Shown in pieces: positions 26,716 through 34,855 of a DNA stretch of 64,000 nucleotides (positions are counted from its first letter, which is position 1; every line of letters starts with the position of its first letter). The notes beneath the pieces were generated by a model. That model saw only the letters and a list, made by a program, of their open reading frames with translations. It was not told where the DNA came from and made no database searches. The stretch is from Antricoccus suffuscus. GTDB lineage: Bacteria; Actinomycetota; Actinomycetes; Mycobacteriales; Antricoccaceae. Made by a program: the position numbers and the translations under genes. The DNA lies in assembly GCF_003003235.1 (NCBI RefSeq), contig NZ_PVUE01000020.1:1-64000 (forward strand), given 5' to 3'.

Positions 26716-27686
26716 CGGGCGATCATCATCTCCAGCATTGCACGCGCAGCCTCTTCGGGCATCTCAAGTTGAGCCGTGTGTCCCACCCCGGAAAGCATCA
26801 GCAAGCGGCCGTCTTGCACCGTGCGTGCGCACCGCTCCGCGAGGCGAGCCGGCACCAGTTTGTCGCGGTCGCCCCACACCACAAGGGTGGGCGCGGTGAT
26901 CTGTGCGGCCAACCTCCACGGAGTACGTCCGGCCCGACGTACGACGGTCGCGGCGATCGCCCGCAGGCTCTCCGTGAAAGCGTGCATCGACCAGGGATAA
27001 CGCTGCCGCAGCGCGACCTCGCTGGCTATCTGGTCCACGCGGAAACCGGGCGCGCGGTCAGGGTCCTCGAAACACAGCTGCGTCGACATCCAGGCACGGT
27101 CATGCGGGTCGCCCAGCGCCAGCTGGCGCTGCAGTATGGAGCCGAGACCAGGGATGGCCAACAGCAGCATGCGCGGGTCGGCACCGCTTTCGTAGCGGTA
27201 GGTCGGCATCGCCGGAGACACGAGTGTGAGGGTGCGCACAAGGTCGGGGCGGCGGGCGGCGACGTACACGCTGATGAGTCCGCCCATCGAGTTGCCCACC
27301 AAATGCACCGGTCCGTCACCGGTGGCCTCGATCGAGGCGATCACGTACGCCGCCTGGGTGTCGATCGAGTAGTCCCCGCCGGGCGCCGGATCGGACACGC
27401 CGTAACCGGGCAGATCGATCGATGTGCCGCGCATGAAACCGCTCATCGCGGTCGCGACCTCCGTGAAGTTGGTCGACGAACCCCCGAGCCCGTGCACAAA
27501 AAACGCTCGGCCAAGGTCATCAGGGCCGGGGGTCTCGCGGAAGTTCAGCCGAATGGTGCGCGGGCCTTTGGCGGTCGGTGCGGTGATATCGCGATAGGCG
27601 CCAGGCCACGGCGCGCGACGGCTCATGGGGTCGACAATCTCGCCGTCGTACGACGACGCGCGGGCGATTGGTACAGAAACGGACAT
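26712..27686 (-). CDS. Alpha/beta hydrolase
   Basis: A 324-aa alpha/beta hydrolase. The oxyanion region is FFVHGLGGSSTNFTEVA, the nucleophile elbow is LVGNSMGGLIS (Ser), an Asp follows in LVVWGDRDKLVPARL and the catalytic His is in GVGHTAQLEMPEEA. Substrate is not predictable. It is first in a two-gene minus-strand unit with the DUF3152 gene and divergent from the TetR gene, whose product may regulate it. Confidence 0.85.
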   Translation of the reverse strand: MSVSVPIARASSYDGEIVDPMSRRAPWPGAYRDITAPTAKGPRTIRLNFRETPGPDDLGRAFFVHGLGGSSTNFTEVATAMSGFMRGTSIDLPGYGVSDPAPGGDYSIDTQAAYVIASIEATGDGPVHLVGNSMGGLISVYVAARRPDLVRTLTLVSPAMPTYRYESGADPRMLLLAIPGLGSILQRQLALGDPHDRAWMSTQLCFEDPDRAPGFRVDQIASEVALRQRYPWSMHAFTESLRAIAATVVRRAGRTPWRLAAQITAPTLVVWGDRDKLVPARLAERCARTVQDGRLLMLSGVGHTAQLEMPEEAARAMLEMMIAR

Positions 27687-27751
27687 CCGACCAGGATACG
27701 TCCCAACGCGCGACGGTGAGCCTCACAACCGATACGGTCTACGCGTAAATT

Positions 27752-27779
27752 CATCACGTTGCGTGTAACCATCACGTTG
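27752..27779. repeat. 10-bp direct repeat between the hydrolase and TetR genes
   Basis: CATCACGTTG occurs at 27752-27761 and 27770-27779, 18 bases apart, in the 120-bp region between the divergent hydrolase and TetR genes. It lies 30-55 bases before the TetR start, a typical place for a TetR operator, although such operators are more often inverted repeats. Confidence 0.4.
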
Positions 27780-27807
27780 AGTCGAGAAGATCGAAAGCAG
27801 GGGTGTT

Positions 27808-28449
27808 GTGGTGCCGGGAGACGATAACGGCGATGCGCAGGTCGCCGTTCCAGCACCGCATTCGGGCGGCCGGCTCCCCCGGTCGGCCCGGCGCGCGCAG
27901 CTACTCGGCGCGGCCCAGCAGGTGTTCGTCGTGGCCGGCTACCACCAAGCGGCCATGGACGACATCGCCGACGCCGCCGGAGTCAGCAAGCCGGTCCTCT
28001 ATCAGCACTTCTCGAGCAAGCTCGACCTCTACCTCGCACTACTCGATACACATGTCGCCGACCTGATCGCCCGCATCGAGGACGCGATGTCGATCACCAC
28101 CAACAACAAACAACGGGTGTACGCCGCGGTCTCGTCGTACTTCGACTTCGTCGGCTCAGAGGGCGAGGCGTACCGATTGGTGTTCGAGTCCGACCTGCGC
28201 AACGACCCCCAGGTCAGTGCCCGTGTCGAACGCGCCCAGACCGGTTGCATCGAGGCCATCGCTCAGGCCGTCGCCTCGGATACCCATCTTGACTCGACCC
28301 GTTCGCATTTCCTGTCAGTCGCTCTGACCGGCGCGTCCGAGGCCAGCGCACGCCGATGGCTCAACGGAGCTGAGAGCCTCTCCCGCGAAGATGCCATCGA
28401 GCTAGTGTCAGTTCTGCTGTGGCGCGGAATATCGGCATTTCCCAAGTAG
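27808..28449 (+). CDS. TetR family transcriptional regulator
   Basis: A 213-aa TetR regulator. The N-terminal helix-turn-helix spans about residues 30-75 (AAMDDIADAAGVSKPVLYQHF). The C-terminal ligand domain is alpha-helical. It matches the position of Rv3208. The start is one of two adjacent GTGs (27808 or 27811) after an AGCAGGGG sequence. It is divergent from the hydrolase gene and 111 bases upstream of the DUF3107 gene. Confidence 0.88.
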   Translation: MVPGDDNGDAQVAVPAPHSGGRLPRSARRAQLLGAAQQVFVVAGYHQAAMDDIADAAGVSKPVLYQHFSSKLDLYLALLDTHVADLIARIEDAMSITTNNKQRVYAAVSSYFDFVGSEGEAYRLVFESDLRNDPQVSARVERAQTGCIEAIAQAVASDTHLDSTRSHFLSVALTGASEASARRWLNGAESLSREDAIELVSVLLWRGISAFPK

Positions 28450-28560
28450 CTGCCCGCACCGTTCGCTCAGAGCGTCACGGTTCGGGCCCGTTTGCGCGCC
28501 GTACCGGCCAAAAGTTCGACTAGCCTGGAAACCGCTTATCTACCTAAGGAGTTTGTCTTC

Positions 28561-28791
28561 GTGGACGTCAAAGTCGGAGTGCTGCACACCCCTCGCGAGA
28601 TCATCATCGATTCCGCTGAATCGACCGAGGACGTCGAGAAGCAGGTCGCCGAAGCCCTTAAGTCCGACGGCAAGGTGCTCTCGCTGACGGACCGGCGTGG
28701 ACGCCGGGTCCTCATCCCGTCGGACCGCATCGCGTACGTCGAGATCGCCGAAGCGGACAACCGCCGAGTCGGCTTCGCCACCGCCGAGTAG
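28561..28791 (+). CDS. DUF3107 small protein (TB9.4-like)
   Basis: A 76-aa protein that matches DUF3107 (mycobacterial TB9.4, Rv3208A): VDVKVGVLHTPREIIIDS at the start and LIPSDRIAYVEI near the end. Function is unknown. The GTG at 28561 follows AAGGAG at the right distance; the in-frame ATG upstream at 28492 has no ribosome site. It follows the TetR gene on the same strand. Confidence 0.85.
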   Translation: MDVKVGVLHTPREIIIDSAESTEDVEKQVAEALKSDGKVLSLTDRRGRRVLIPSDRIAYVEIAEADNRRVGFATAE

Positions 28792-28841
28792 CGCCCTCTC
28801 CCGGCCGAGCCAAAACGGCTAGGTGGAGAGGCCGAGGGCGC
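28791..28841. terminator. Candidate bidirectional terminator between convergent genes
   Basis: The arms GCGCCCTC (28791-28798) and GAGGGCGC (28834-28841) pair perfectly, and a smaller hairpin (AGCC/GGCT around an AAAA loop) lies between them. The structure overlaps the stop codons of the convergent DUF3107 and ferritin-like genes. No T-run is obvious, so efficiency is uncertain. Confidence 0.4.
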
Positions 28842-29499
28842 GCATCCGTTCGCCGTGCGCATTGCTGATTCGCTTCAGCAGCGCGCCGATCGACTGAAGG
28901 TCACCGGCGCCGTCGATCACCATGTCGGCGATGTTGTCCCGTTCCGCGATCACCTGCTGCGCCTGGGTCAGCGCCTCCCCGACCAGGCGGCGAGCCCAGA
29001 GCGCTAGCCGGCCGGCGAGTTGCGGGTCGGCATCGATCGCGCTTCGCACTTCGCGTACGGCGAAATCGGCGTGGCCGGTGTCTTCCAACACGCTGAGGAC
29101 CAGTTCGCGGGTGCTCGCGTCGACGAAGGTCGCGATCTCGCCGTAGAAGTCGGCCGCAAACCCGTCGCCCACGAAGGCCTTGACGAGCCCTTCGTACCAG
29201 TTGCTCGGTCGGGTCGAATTGTGAAACCCGTCTATCGCATCGGTGAACGGGCTCATCGCATCTTCAGGCGCGACACCCATGCTGCGCAGCCGGCGTTCGA
29301 GCGCGACGTAATGCCCGACTTCGGCGGCGGCCATCGCCGCCAGTTTGGCCCGTCCGTCCAGGGTGGGTGCAAACCGTGAGTCCTCGGCAAGCCGGTCAAA
29401 AGCGCGCAGTTCGGCGTACATGAGTACGCCGAGAAGGTCGATGACCGCATCCCGATGTGCGGTCACACCGTCTTCGTCAACCGGTACCTCGGGTGTCAT
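28819..29499 (-). CDS. Ferritin-like fold protein (Rv3210c/MiaE-like)
   Basis: A 226-aa helical protein with Glu/His residues spaced as in diiron ferritin-like folds: LLGVLMYAELRAFDRL, AAMAAAEVGHYVALERRLRS and a C-terminal helical pair. In mycobacteria the equivalent is Rv3210c, between the TB9.4 and DEAD-box genes. A ribosome site GAAGGGA precedes the ATG. Iron binding or hydroxylase function is inferred, and the substrate is unknown. Confidence 0.75.
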   Translation of the reverse strand: MTPEVPVDEDGVTAHRDAVIDLLGVLMYAELRAFDRLAEDSRFAPTLDGRAKLAAMAAAEVGHYVALERRLRSMGVAPEDAMSPFTDAIDGFHNSTRPSNWYEGLVKAFVGDGFAADFYGEIATFVDASTRELVLSVLEDTGHADFAVREVRSAIDADPQLAGRLALWARRLVGEALTQAQQVIAERDNIADMVIDGAGDLQSIGALLKRISNAHGERMRALGLST

Positions 29500-29780
29500 C
29501 TACGTCCCTTCTGGACCAATAAGAGCAACTGCCACGGTACGATAGCGACGAAGGAAATATGCGTGGGCCCGTCGTTTTTCAAGGGCTCGCGGTCGATGCC
29601 GCGATATGGTGGCATCAAGGAAATGTGCGCGGACCTCTTGACCGCCTTGACTCGGCACCTCGTTCGATCGGCCCCTCATGGGCGACGACGCCGAGTACAA
29701 GGCGATTCCTTTCAGCGAAGCACCGACCGGTGCCGGTGTGTCCGTGCAAAACGGACGACACCAAACTGAAAAGGACACCG
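29500..29780 (+). other. Gene-free leader before the DEAD-box helicase
   Basis: About 280 bases before the helicase TTG have no convincing gene. A near-repeat AAGGAAAT-R-TGCG occurs at about 29550 and 29617. The frame of the helicase stays open back to 29559, but without a good start. A 62-codon ORF at 29678 has no ribosome site. A long structured 5' UTR, as is common for RNA-helicase genes, would fit, but no known motif is recognised. Confidence 0.35.
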
Positions 29781-31556
29781 TTGACTACCCCATCCGAAAC
29801 CACCCAAAACAGCACAACCCAAACCGACACCACGCAAAGCGAAGCCCCGCACACCGACACGATTGATACGCCGACCGCCGTTGATGCTCCGGCCGTGGCA
29901 CTGGACCACTCCGACTCCGGAGCACCCGAGATCGAGGCCGACGAGTTGGCCGCGCGCGCCCCGGTCACCGACCAAAATCCCACGTTCGCCGAGCTCGGCG
30001 TCCGCGAAGAGACGGTCCGCGCGCTCGAGAAGGTCGGCATCATCCGCACCTTCGCGATCCAGGAGCTCACGCTCAAACTGGCCATGGACGGCAACGACCT
30101 CATCGGCCAGGCTCGCACCGGCACCGGCAAGACGCTCGGTTTCGGCGTACCGATGCTCCAGCAGCTCAAGTCCAAGGACGAGGGCGCCGACGGTACCCCG
30201 CAGGCTCTGGTCATTGTGCCGACCCGCGAGCTTTGTGTGCAGGTCAGCCGTGATATCGCGACTGCCGGCTCCGAGCGCAACATTCGGGTCCAGGCGATCT
30301 ACGGCGGGCGCGCCTACGAGCCGCAGGTCGAGGCGCTGCGCAACGGCGTCGACATCGTCGTCGGCACCCCCGGACGGCTGATCGACCTTGCCGAACAGCA
30401 GAAGCTGGTCTTGGGCAAGATCTCGATCCTCGTCCTCGACGAGGCCGACGAGATGCTCGACTTGGGCTTCCTGCCAGACATCGAGAAAATCCTTCGGATT
30501 CTACCGGAGAAGCGTCAGACGATGCTTTTCTCCGCGACCATGCCCGGCCCGATCGTGACGCTCGCGCGCACGATGATGACGCAACCGACGCACATCCGGG
30601 CCGAGAGCCACGATGACCTGCAGACGGCGCCGAGCGTCAAGCAGCACGTCTACCGCGCGCACGCGATGGACAAGACCGAGTTGTTGTCGCGCGTCCTGCA
30701 AGTCCCCGACCGGGGCCTGACCCTGATCTTCACGCGCACCAAGCGGACCGCGCAAAATGTCGCGGACAACCTCGCCGACCGCGGGTTCGCCGCGGCCGCC
30801 GTACACGGCGACCTTGGACAGGGCGCCCGCGAACAAGCGTTGAGGGCGTTCCGATCGGGCAAGGTCGACGTCCTCGTGGCCACCGATGTTGCGGCCCGTG
30901 GACTTGACATCAGTGGCGTATCGCACGTCGTCAACTATCAGGCACCCGAAGATGAGAAGACCTACGTCCACCGCATCGGCCGCACCGGCCGCGCCGGCGC
31001 GGAAGGCATCGCCGTCACCCTGGTCGACTGGGACGACATGCCACGCTGGGCCCTGATCGACAAGGCCCTGGGGCTCAACATCCCTGAGCCGGTCGAAACC
31101 TACTCCACCTCGCCGCACCTCTACGAAGAGCTCGGCATCCCCACTTCTGCGACCGGTCGGTTGCCGCGAAGCCGGCGCACCCGCGAGGGCCTGGACTCGG
31201 AGAAGATCGAAGATCTCGGCGGTCGCGCCCCGCGCACGTCCCACGATCGTGGACACGGTCGTGGTCGCGCTGGGTCCTCCCGCGACGGACATGCGAAGAA
31301 CGACCATTCGAAAGACGAGCAGCGTCCGTCGAAGCCCCGCAGCGGCGCGCCCCGCCGTCGTACGCGCGGAGCCAAGAGCTCGGGCAACGGCGCGACAGCC
31401 GGCACGGCCGGTAACGGCGGCGCCGGCAACTCCGCGCAGACCAGCGACGGTCAGACCACCAAGACCGACAGCACTGGTCGCCGGCGTCGTACCCGTCGCC
31501 GGTCTGCCTCCGGTGGGAGCTCGTCCGGCAGTAACTCGTCCGGGGCCACGGTCTAG
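29781..31556 (+). CDS. DEAD-box RNA helicase (RhlE-like)
   Basis: A 591-aa protein. A Thr/Ser/Asp-rich N-terminus leads to the Q motif and then to ATGTGKTL-type Walker A (ARTGTGKTLGFG), VPTRELCVQV, VLDEADEMLDLGF and SATMPGP in the first RecA domain. The second has IFTRTKRTAQ and HRIGRTGRAGAEG. The tail is Arg/Gly/Ser-rich and disordered. The DEAD motif and the position match Rv3211. The TTG start at 29781 follows AAAAGGA seven bases upstream. It acts in RNA folding and ribosome assembly. Confidence 0.92.
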   Translation: MTTPSETTQNSTTQTDTTQSEAPHTDTIDTPTAVDAPAVALDHSDSGAPEIEADELAARAPVTDQNPTFAELGVREETVRALEKVGIIRTFAIQELTLKLAMDGNDLIGQARTGTGKTLGFGVPMLQQLKSKDEGADGTPQALVIVPTRELCVQVSRDIATAGSERNIRVQAIYGGRAYEPQVEALRNGVDIVVGTPGRLIDLAEQQKLVLGKISILVLDEADEMLDLGFLPDIEKILRILPEKRQTMLFSATMPGPIVTLARTMMTQPTHIRAESHDDLQTAPSVKQHVYRAHAMDKTELLSRVLQVPDRGLTLIFTRTKRTAQNVADNLADRGFAAAAVHGDLGQGAREQALRAFRSGKVDVLVATDVAARGLDISGVSHVVNYQAPEDEKTYVHRIGRTGRAGAEGIAVTLVDWDDMPRWALIDKALGLNIPEPVETYSTSPHLYEELGIPTSATGRLPRSRRTREGLDSEKIEDLGGRAPRTSHDRGHGRGRAGSSRDGHAKNDHSKDEQRPSKPRSGAPRRRTRGAKSSGNGATAGTAGNGGAGNSAQTSDGQTTKTDSTGRRRRTRRRSASGGSSSGSNSSGATV

Positions 31557-31564
31557 CAGCAGTC

Positions 31565-32770
31565 GTGGCCCGGCCAGCCCGTCCACCGCGCCCGTGGCCG
31601 TTTCGGCTGGCGGTGTGGATCGTCGTTCTTGGCCTAGCAGTGGCCGGCATGGTCGCGGTCATCAGCCGTGGTAGCGCCTCGCACGCCACGCATACTTTCA
31701 GGTCGACTGCCCTGAGCACTCCGCGCGGTACGCCGGCGGCAACCCTGCACCAGATCGCGACCTACGACGGCAAAGCCACCCTGATTGGTGGCGCTATTGT
31801 CATCGAGACCAGCCGAGGGGCCGAGGGCCGCGACGCGGTCACCGGTGAGCGGATCTGGTCCTACGAGCGCACCGATTTGCCGGTCTGCGCCCGTGGCTAT
31901 AACCAGTCCCGGGTGTTCCTCGGCTATGGCTCGGGCAACCAGTGCGACGAAGCGATCGCACTCGAGGCCGGCAGCGGCAAACGCGCGTGGCAACGCACCA
32001 TCGAATCCGACGGCGCGAACAGCATCGCCTTCGGCTCCAACTCGATCATTTCGGTCGGCGCGCAGAAGATCATCGCGTATGACCAACTGGACGGGTTCGA
32101 ACGTTTCACGCTAGAGCCCAACGATAGTGTCGCGGACACGAGTAGCGGCACGAGCTCTACGCCCGCAACATCCTCGAGCGAGTGCGTATTCGCCGCGGCA
32201 AGCGCCGGACCGATCGTCAACGTCCTTCAAAAGTGCCGCGCCAGCAAAGGCAATCCATGGATCTACGCCGTCCGCGCAGAGGACTCTAACGACGGCAAGG
32301 CTCGTCAGGTTGGCAATACCGTGCTCGGCCTCACCGATCCGACCCTCATCGCGTCGTTCCTCAACGGCGCGGCGCTGGTCTCGGACGGCACGTCGCTATA
32401 CATCGTCGGTGGCGGTCGGGGTGAGCTCGCGCAGGTTTCCGGCGTCCCGATGACCGACACCACCTCGGTGAGCGTCCTCTCGGACGGCGGCTTCGATCTG
32501 ATCAGCACAGGCACCACAGTGTCCCGAGTCGCACCGACAACCTCGACGCCGGCCTGGCAGGTTCCAACCAGCAGCTATCCGTCACTGAGCAACGGTCAGC
32601 TTGCGACCATCTCCGATGGCATGCTTCGCATTTATATGGTGCAAAACGGTGCGCTGAAGAGCCAGTCGACGTACGCCGAACCGCCGGCTCTCGGACCCGG
32701 TTCGGCCGTTAAGGTCGTCGGTGACCTGGTGGCGGTCGGCGACGGCACACACACGACGATCTATCGCTGA
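31565..32770 (+). CDS. Membrane-anchored PQQ-like beta-propeller protein (Rv3212-like)
   Basis: A 401-aa protein with a single N-terminal transmembrane segment (about 14-34, LAVWIVVLGLAVAGMVAVI) and an extracytoplasmic domain with beta-propeller repeats (DAVTGERIWSYERT, ALEAGSGKRAWQRT). It starts with GTG nine bases after the helicase stop, so the two are likely one operon, as Rv3211-Rv3212. Function unknown. Confidence 0.8.
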   Translation: MARPARPPRPWPFRLAVWIVVLGLAVAGMVAVISRGSASHATHTFRSTALSTPRGTPAATLHQIATYDGKATLIGGAIVIETSRGAEGRDAVTGERIWSYERTDLPVCARGYNQSRVFLGYGSGNQCDEAIALEAGSGKRAWQRTIESDGANSIAFGSNSIISVGAQKIIAYDQLDGFERFTLEPNDSVADTSSGTSSTPATSSSECVFAAASAGPIVNVLQKCRASKGNPWIYAVRAEDSNDGKARQVGNTVLGLTDPTLIASFLNGAALVSDGTSLYIVGGGRGELAQVSGVPMTDTTSVSVLSDGGFDLISTGTTVSRVAPTTSTPAWQVPTSSYPSLSNGQLATISDGMLRIYMVQNGALKSQSTYAEPPALGPGSAVKVVGDLVAVGDGTHTTIYR

Positions 32771-32789
32771 ACGACGCGTGGGTATGCAC

Positions 32790-33083
32790 TCAGGCTCGAA
32801 TCGATGCCCGCATCCACGAACGACGACGGCACGCCGGGCAACGCATCCAGCTCGGGTAGGCGCGCAACGGCAAATGAAGGCTCGGCAGTGCCGCACGAAA
32901 GGCGACCGCGAGCGTGACACGAGTACGCTGCCGGCACCGCGAGCACGCCAGCGTCACCGCACCGAGCGGTGGCGGCGCGTGGACTTCAGAAAACAAGGCC
33001 AAGCGGGCGCCCGACCGCGGCGACGGCTCCTCCGCGGTCCGAAGCCGACTGAAACCGGCGGCATCATTTCCCAACGCGCTCAT
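32790..33083 (-). CDS. Small zinc-ribbon protein overlapping the parA gene
   Basis: A 97-aa protein with CSRCRQR and RCPACRRRSW, two CxxC pairs flanking a hydrophobic Leu/Pro-rich stretch. The pattern recurs in actinobacteria next to ParA-type genes. The ATG at 33083 overlaps the 3' end of the ParA gene by 20 bases and has AAGGGGG directly upstream. Function unknown; a zinc ribbon is predicted. The gene is the second of a minus-strand unit after the ATPase. Confidence 0.7.
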   Translation of the reverse strand: MSALGNDAAGFSRLRTAEEPSPRSGARLALFSEVHAPPPLGAVTLACSRCRQRTRVTLAVAFRAALPSLHLPLRAYPSWMRCPACRRRSWMRASIRA

Positions 33084-33876
33084 CCCCCTTCGCAGCTATA
33101 CCTGAACTTTCCATAATTTCGCGGGCATGAATCCGATAAGCCTCGGCGCCTTTGGCACGCCGCGCCGTGCGCATGATGGACCTACCGGCCGCCGGCGCTT
33201 CGGCAAATCGGATCGACCGCGCGATCGGTGGGTCGAGCACCGGCAGCTTGTAGCGCATTGCGACATCATCGAGGACATCCCGCGCATGCGTCGTACGTGC
33301 ATCGAACATCGTCGGCAGAATTCCGCGCACCTTGAGCTTGCGGTTGGTCATCTTGCGTACGTCGGCGATAGTGTCCAGCAACTGGCCGACGCCGCGATGC
33401 GACAACGTCTCGCACTGCAGCGGAATCAGCACCTCGGTCGCCGCAGTGAGACCGTTGATGGTCAGGACGCCGAGTGAAGGTGGACAGTCGAGTAGGACCA
33501 CGTCGTACGGTTCGCCGTCGTCGGCGACCGCCTCTTGCAGGTCATCGAGGGCGTTGCGCAGCGCGTATTCGCGGCCCGTGCGGGTCAACAACATCGCCTC
33601 CGCCCCGGCGAGGTCAATCGTCGCGGGCAGCAGGTCCGGACCGTCTTCCGTCTTCTGCAACACCATGCTCGGCGATACCTGCCCAAGAAGCACATCGTGC
33701 ACCGAAAGCTCAAGCGAGTCGGGATCCAAACCCAGAGAAAACGTCATACATGCCTGGGGATCCAGGTCGACCAGCAGAACTCGATACCCGAGTTCGGACA
33801 TCGCCGTACCCAACGACGTCACGGTCGTGGTCTTGGCGACGCCGCCCTTCTGATTGGCGACCGCAATGCACATCAT
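33064..33876 (-). CDS. ParA/Soj family ATPase (orphan, Rv3213c-like)
   Basis: About 270 aa. The deviant Walker A is KGGVAKTTTV near residue 10, with VLLVDLDPQACMTF and a later LLDCPPSLGVLTI. These belong to the ParA/Soj branch, yet no parB or parS is close and the chromosome parAB is usually elsewhere, so it is an orphan. Upstream sequence in frame to 33978 would overlap the divergent hydrolase gene; one of two adjacent ATGs at 33876 or 33873 is the start. Confidence 0.85.
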   Translation of the reverse strand: MMCIAVANQKGGVAKTTTVTSLGTAMSELGYRVLLVDLDPQACMTFSLGLDPDSLELSVHDVLLGQVSPSMVLQKTEDGPDLLPATIDLAGAEAMLLTRTGREYALRNALDDLQEAVADDGEPYDVVLLDCPPSLGVLTINGLTAATEVLIPLQCETLSHRGVGQLLDTIADVRKMTNRKLKVRGILPTMFDARTTHARDVLDDVAMRYKLPVLDPPIARSIRFAEAPAAGRSIMRTARRAKGAEAYRIHAREIMESSGIAAKGDERVGK

Positions 33877-33987
33877 CTGCCCATTGTCCCTTGCCCTCGG
33901 AGGCCCGGCAATGTCCGGCGGACCGTGCACGCGTGAAGTTGCTAACCAGTACCCACGATGTTCACGTTCGCGGTGCAAGATGAAGTG

Positions 33988-34851
33988 ATGACCGAATCAG
34001 CCGACCTTCGCCAGCTCACGCCCAATTCCGCCGTACGACGGGATATCGTCACAGGCCGCGGGACGTTTGCGACCCTTGTCGCCGAGCCGGAAGGATCCGC
34101 GCGCGCTACCGCGCTTCTCGTCCCGGGATATACCGGCAGCAAGGAAGACTTCGCACCCATTTACGACCCGCTGGCCGCAGCCGGGCTGCGGGTGGTCGGG
34201 CTAGACCAACGTGGCCAATACCAGTCCGCCGGAGGCGACGACCCCGCGCTCTACAGCGTCGAGTCGCTCGGCGCCGACATCGCGGCGGTCGCTGACACTC
34301 TCGGCACCCCAGTGCATCTACTCGGCCACAGTTTCGGCGGTTTAACGACGCGCGCGGCCGTCATCGGCAAGCCGAGCGCGTTTGCAAGTCTGACTCTGCA
34401 CGCGACCGGACCATCGAAGCTCGACGGGCAACGTCGCACGGTCGTCGAATTGGCCGCACCGATGCTGCCGCACCGACCCCTCTCCGAGATCTACGACCTC
34501 GGCCAACAGCTCAATGCGCAAGACCCTTCGTTTGTGGCACCGCAGGAACCGCTCAAGAGCTTCTTCCGCGACCGGTTCGTCACCGGATCTGCGGCAAGCT
34601 TGCTCGGCATGGGTGAGTCGATGCTGACCGAGCCCGACCGGGTCGCCGAGCTCAAGGCAACTGGCGTGCCGGTCCTCGTCATGTACTCCCTGCAGGACAA
34701 TGCGTGGGCACCGGATCTGCAGGCAGACATGGCCGTCCGGCTGGGTGCGCGTGAGGTCGTCGTGCCCGGCGCGATGCACTCTCCGGCCGTGGAGAACCCG
34801 GCCGTGACGGCGGCGACGCTCATCGGCTTCTGGGACGATGTGACCGACTAA
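33988..34851 (+). CDS. Alpha/beta hydrolase (serine)
   Basis: A 287-aa hydrolase with the oxyanion region LLVPGYTGSKEDFAPIYDPL, the nucleophile elbow HLLGHSFGGLTTRA and a C-terminal catalytic His in PGAMHSPAVENPA. It is divergent from the ParA gene and directly followed by the MFS gene (4-base gap), so the two are probably cotranscribed. Substrate not predictable. The ATG at 33988 is chosen; the ATG at 33958 is less likely. Confidence 0.8.
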   Translation: MTESADLRQLTPNSAVRRDIVTGRGTFATLVAEPEGSARATALLVPGYTGSKEDFAPIYDPLAAAGLRVVGLDQRGQYQSAGGDDPALYSVESLGADIAAVADTLGTPVHLLGHSFGGLTTRAAVIGKPSAFASLTLHATGPSKLDGQRRTVVELAAPMLPHRPLSEIYDLGQQLNAQDPSFVAPQEPLKSFFRDRFVTGSAASLLGMGESMLTEPDRVAELKATGVPVLVMYSLQDNAWAPDLQADMAVRLGAREVVVPGAMHSPAVENPAVTAATLIGFWDDVTD

Positions 34852-34855
34852 GGAC

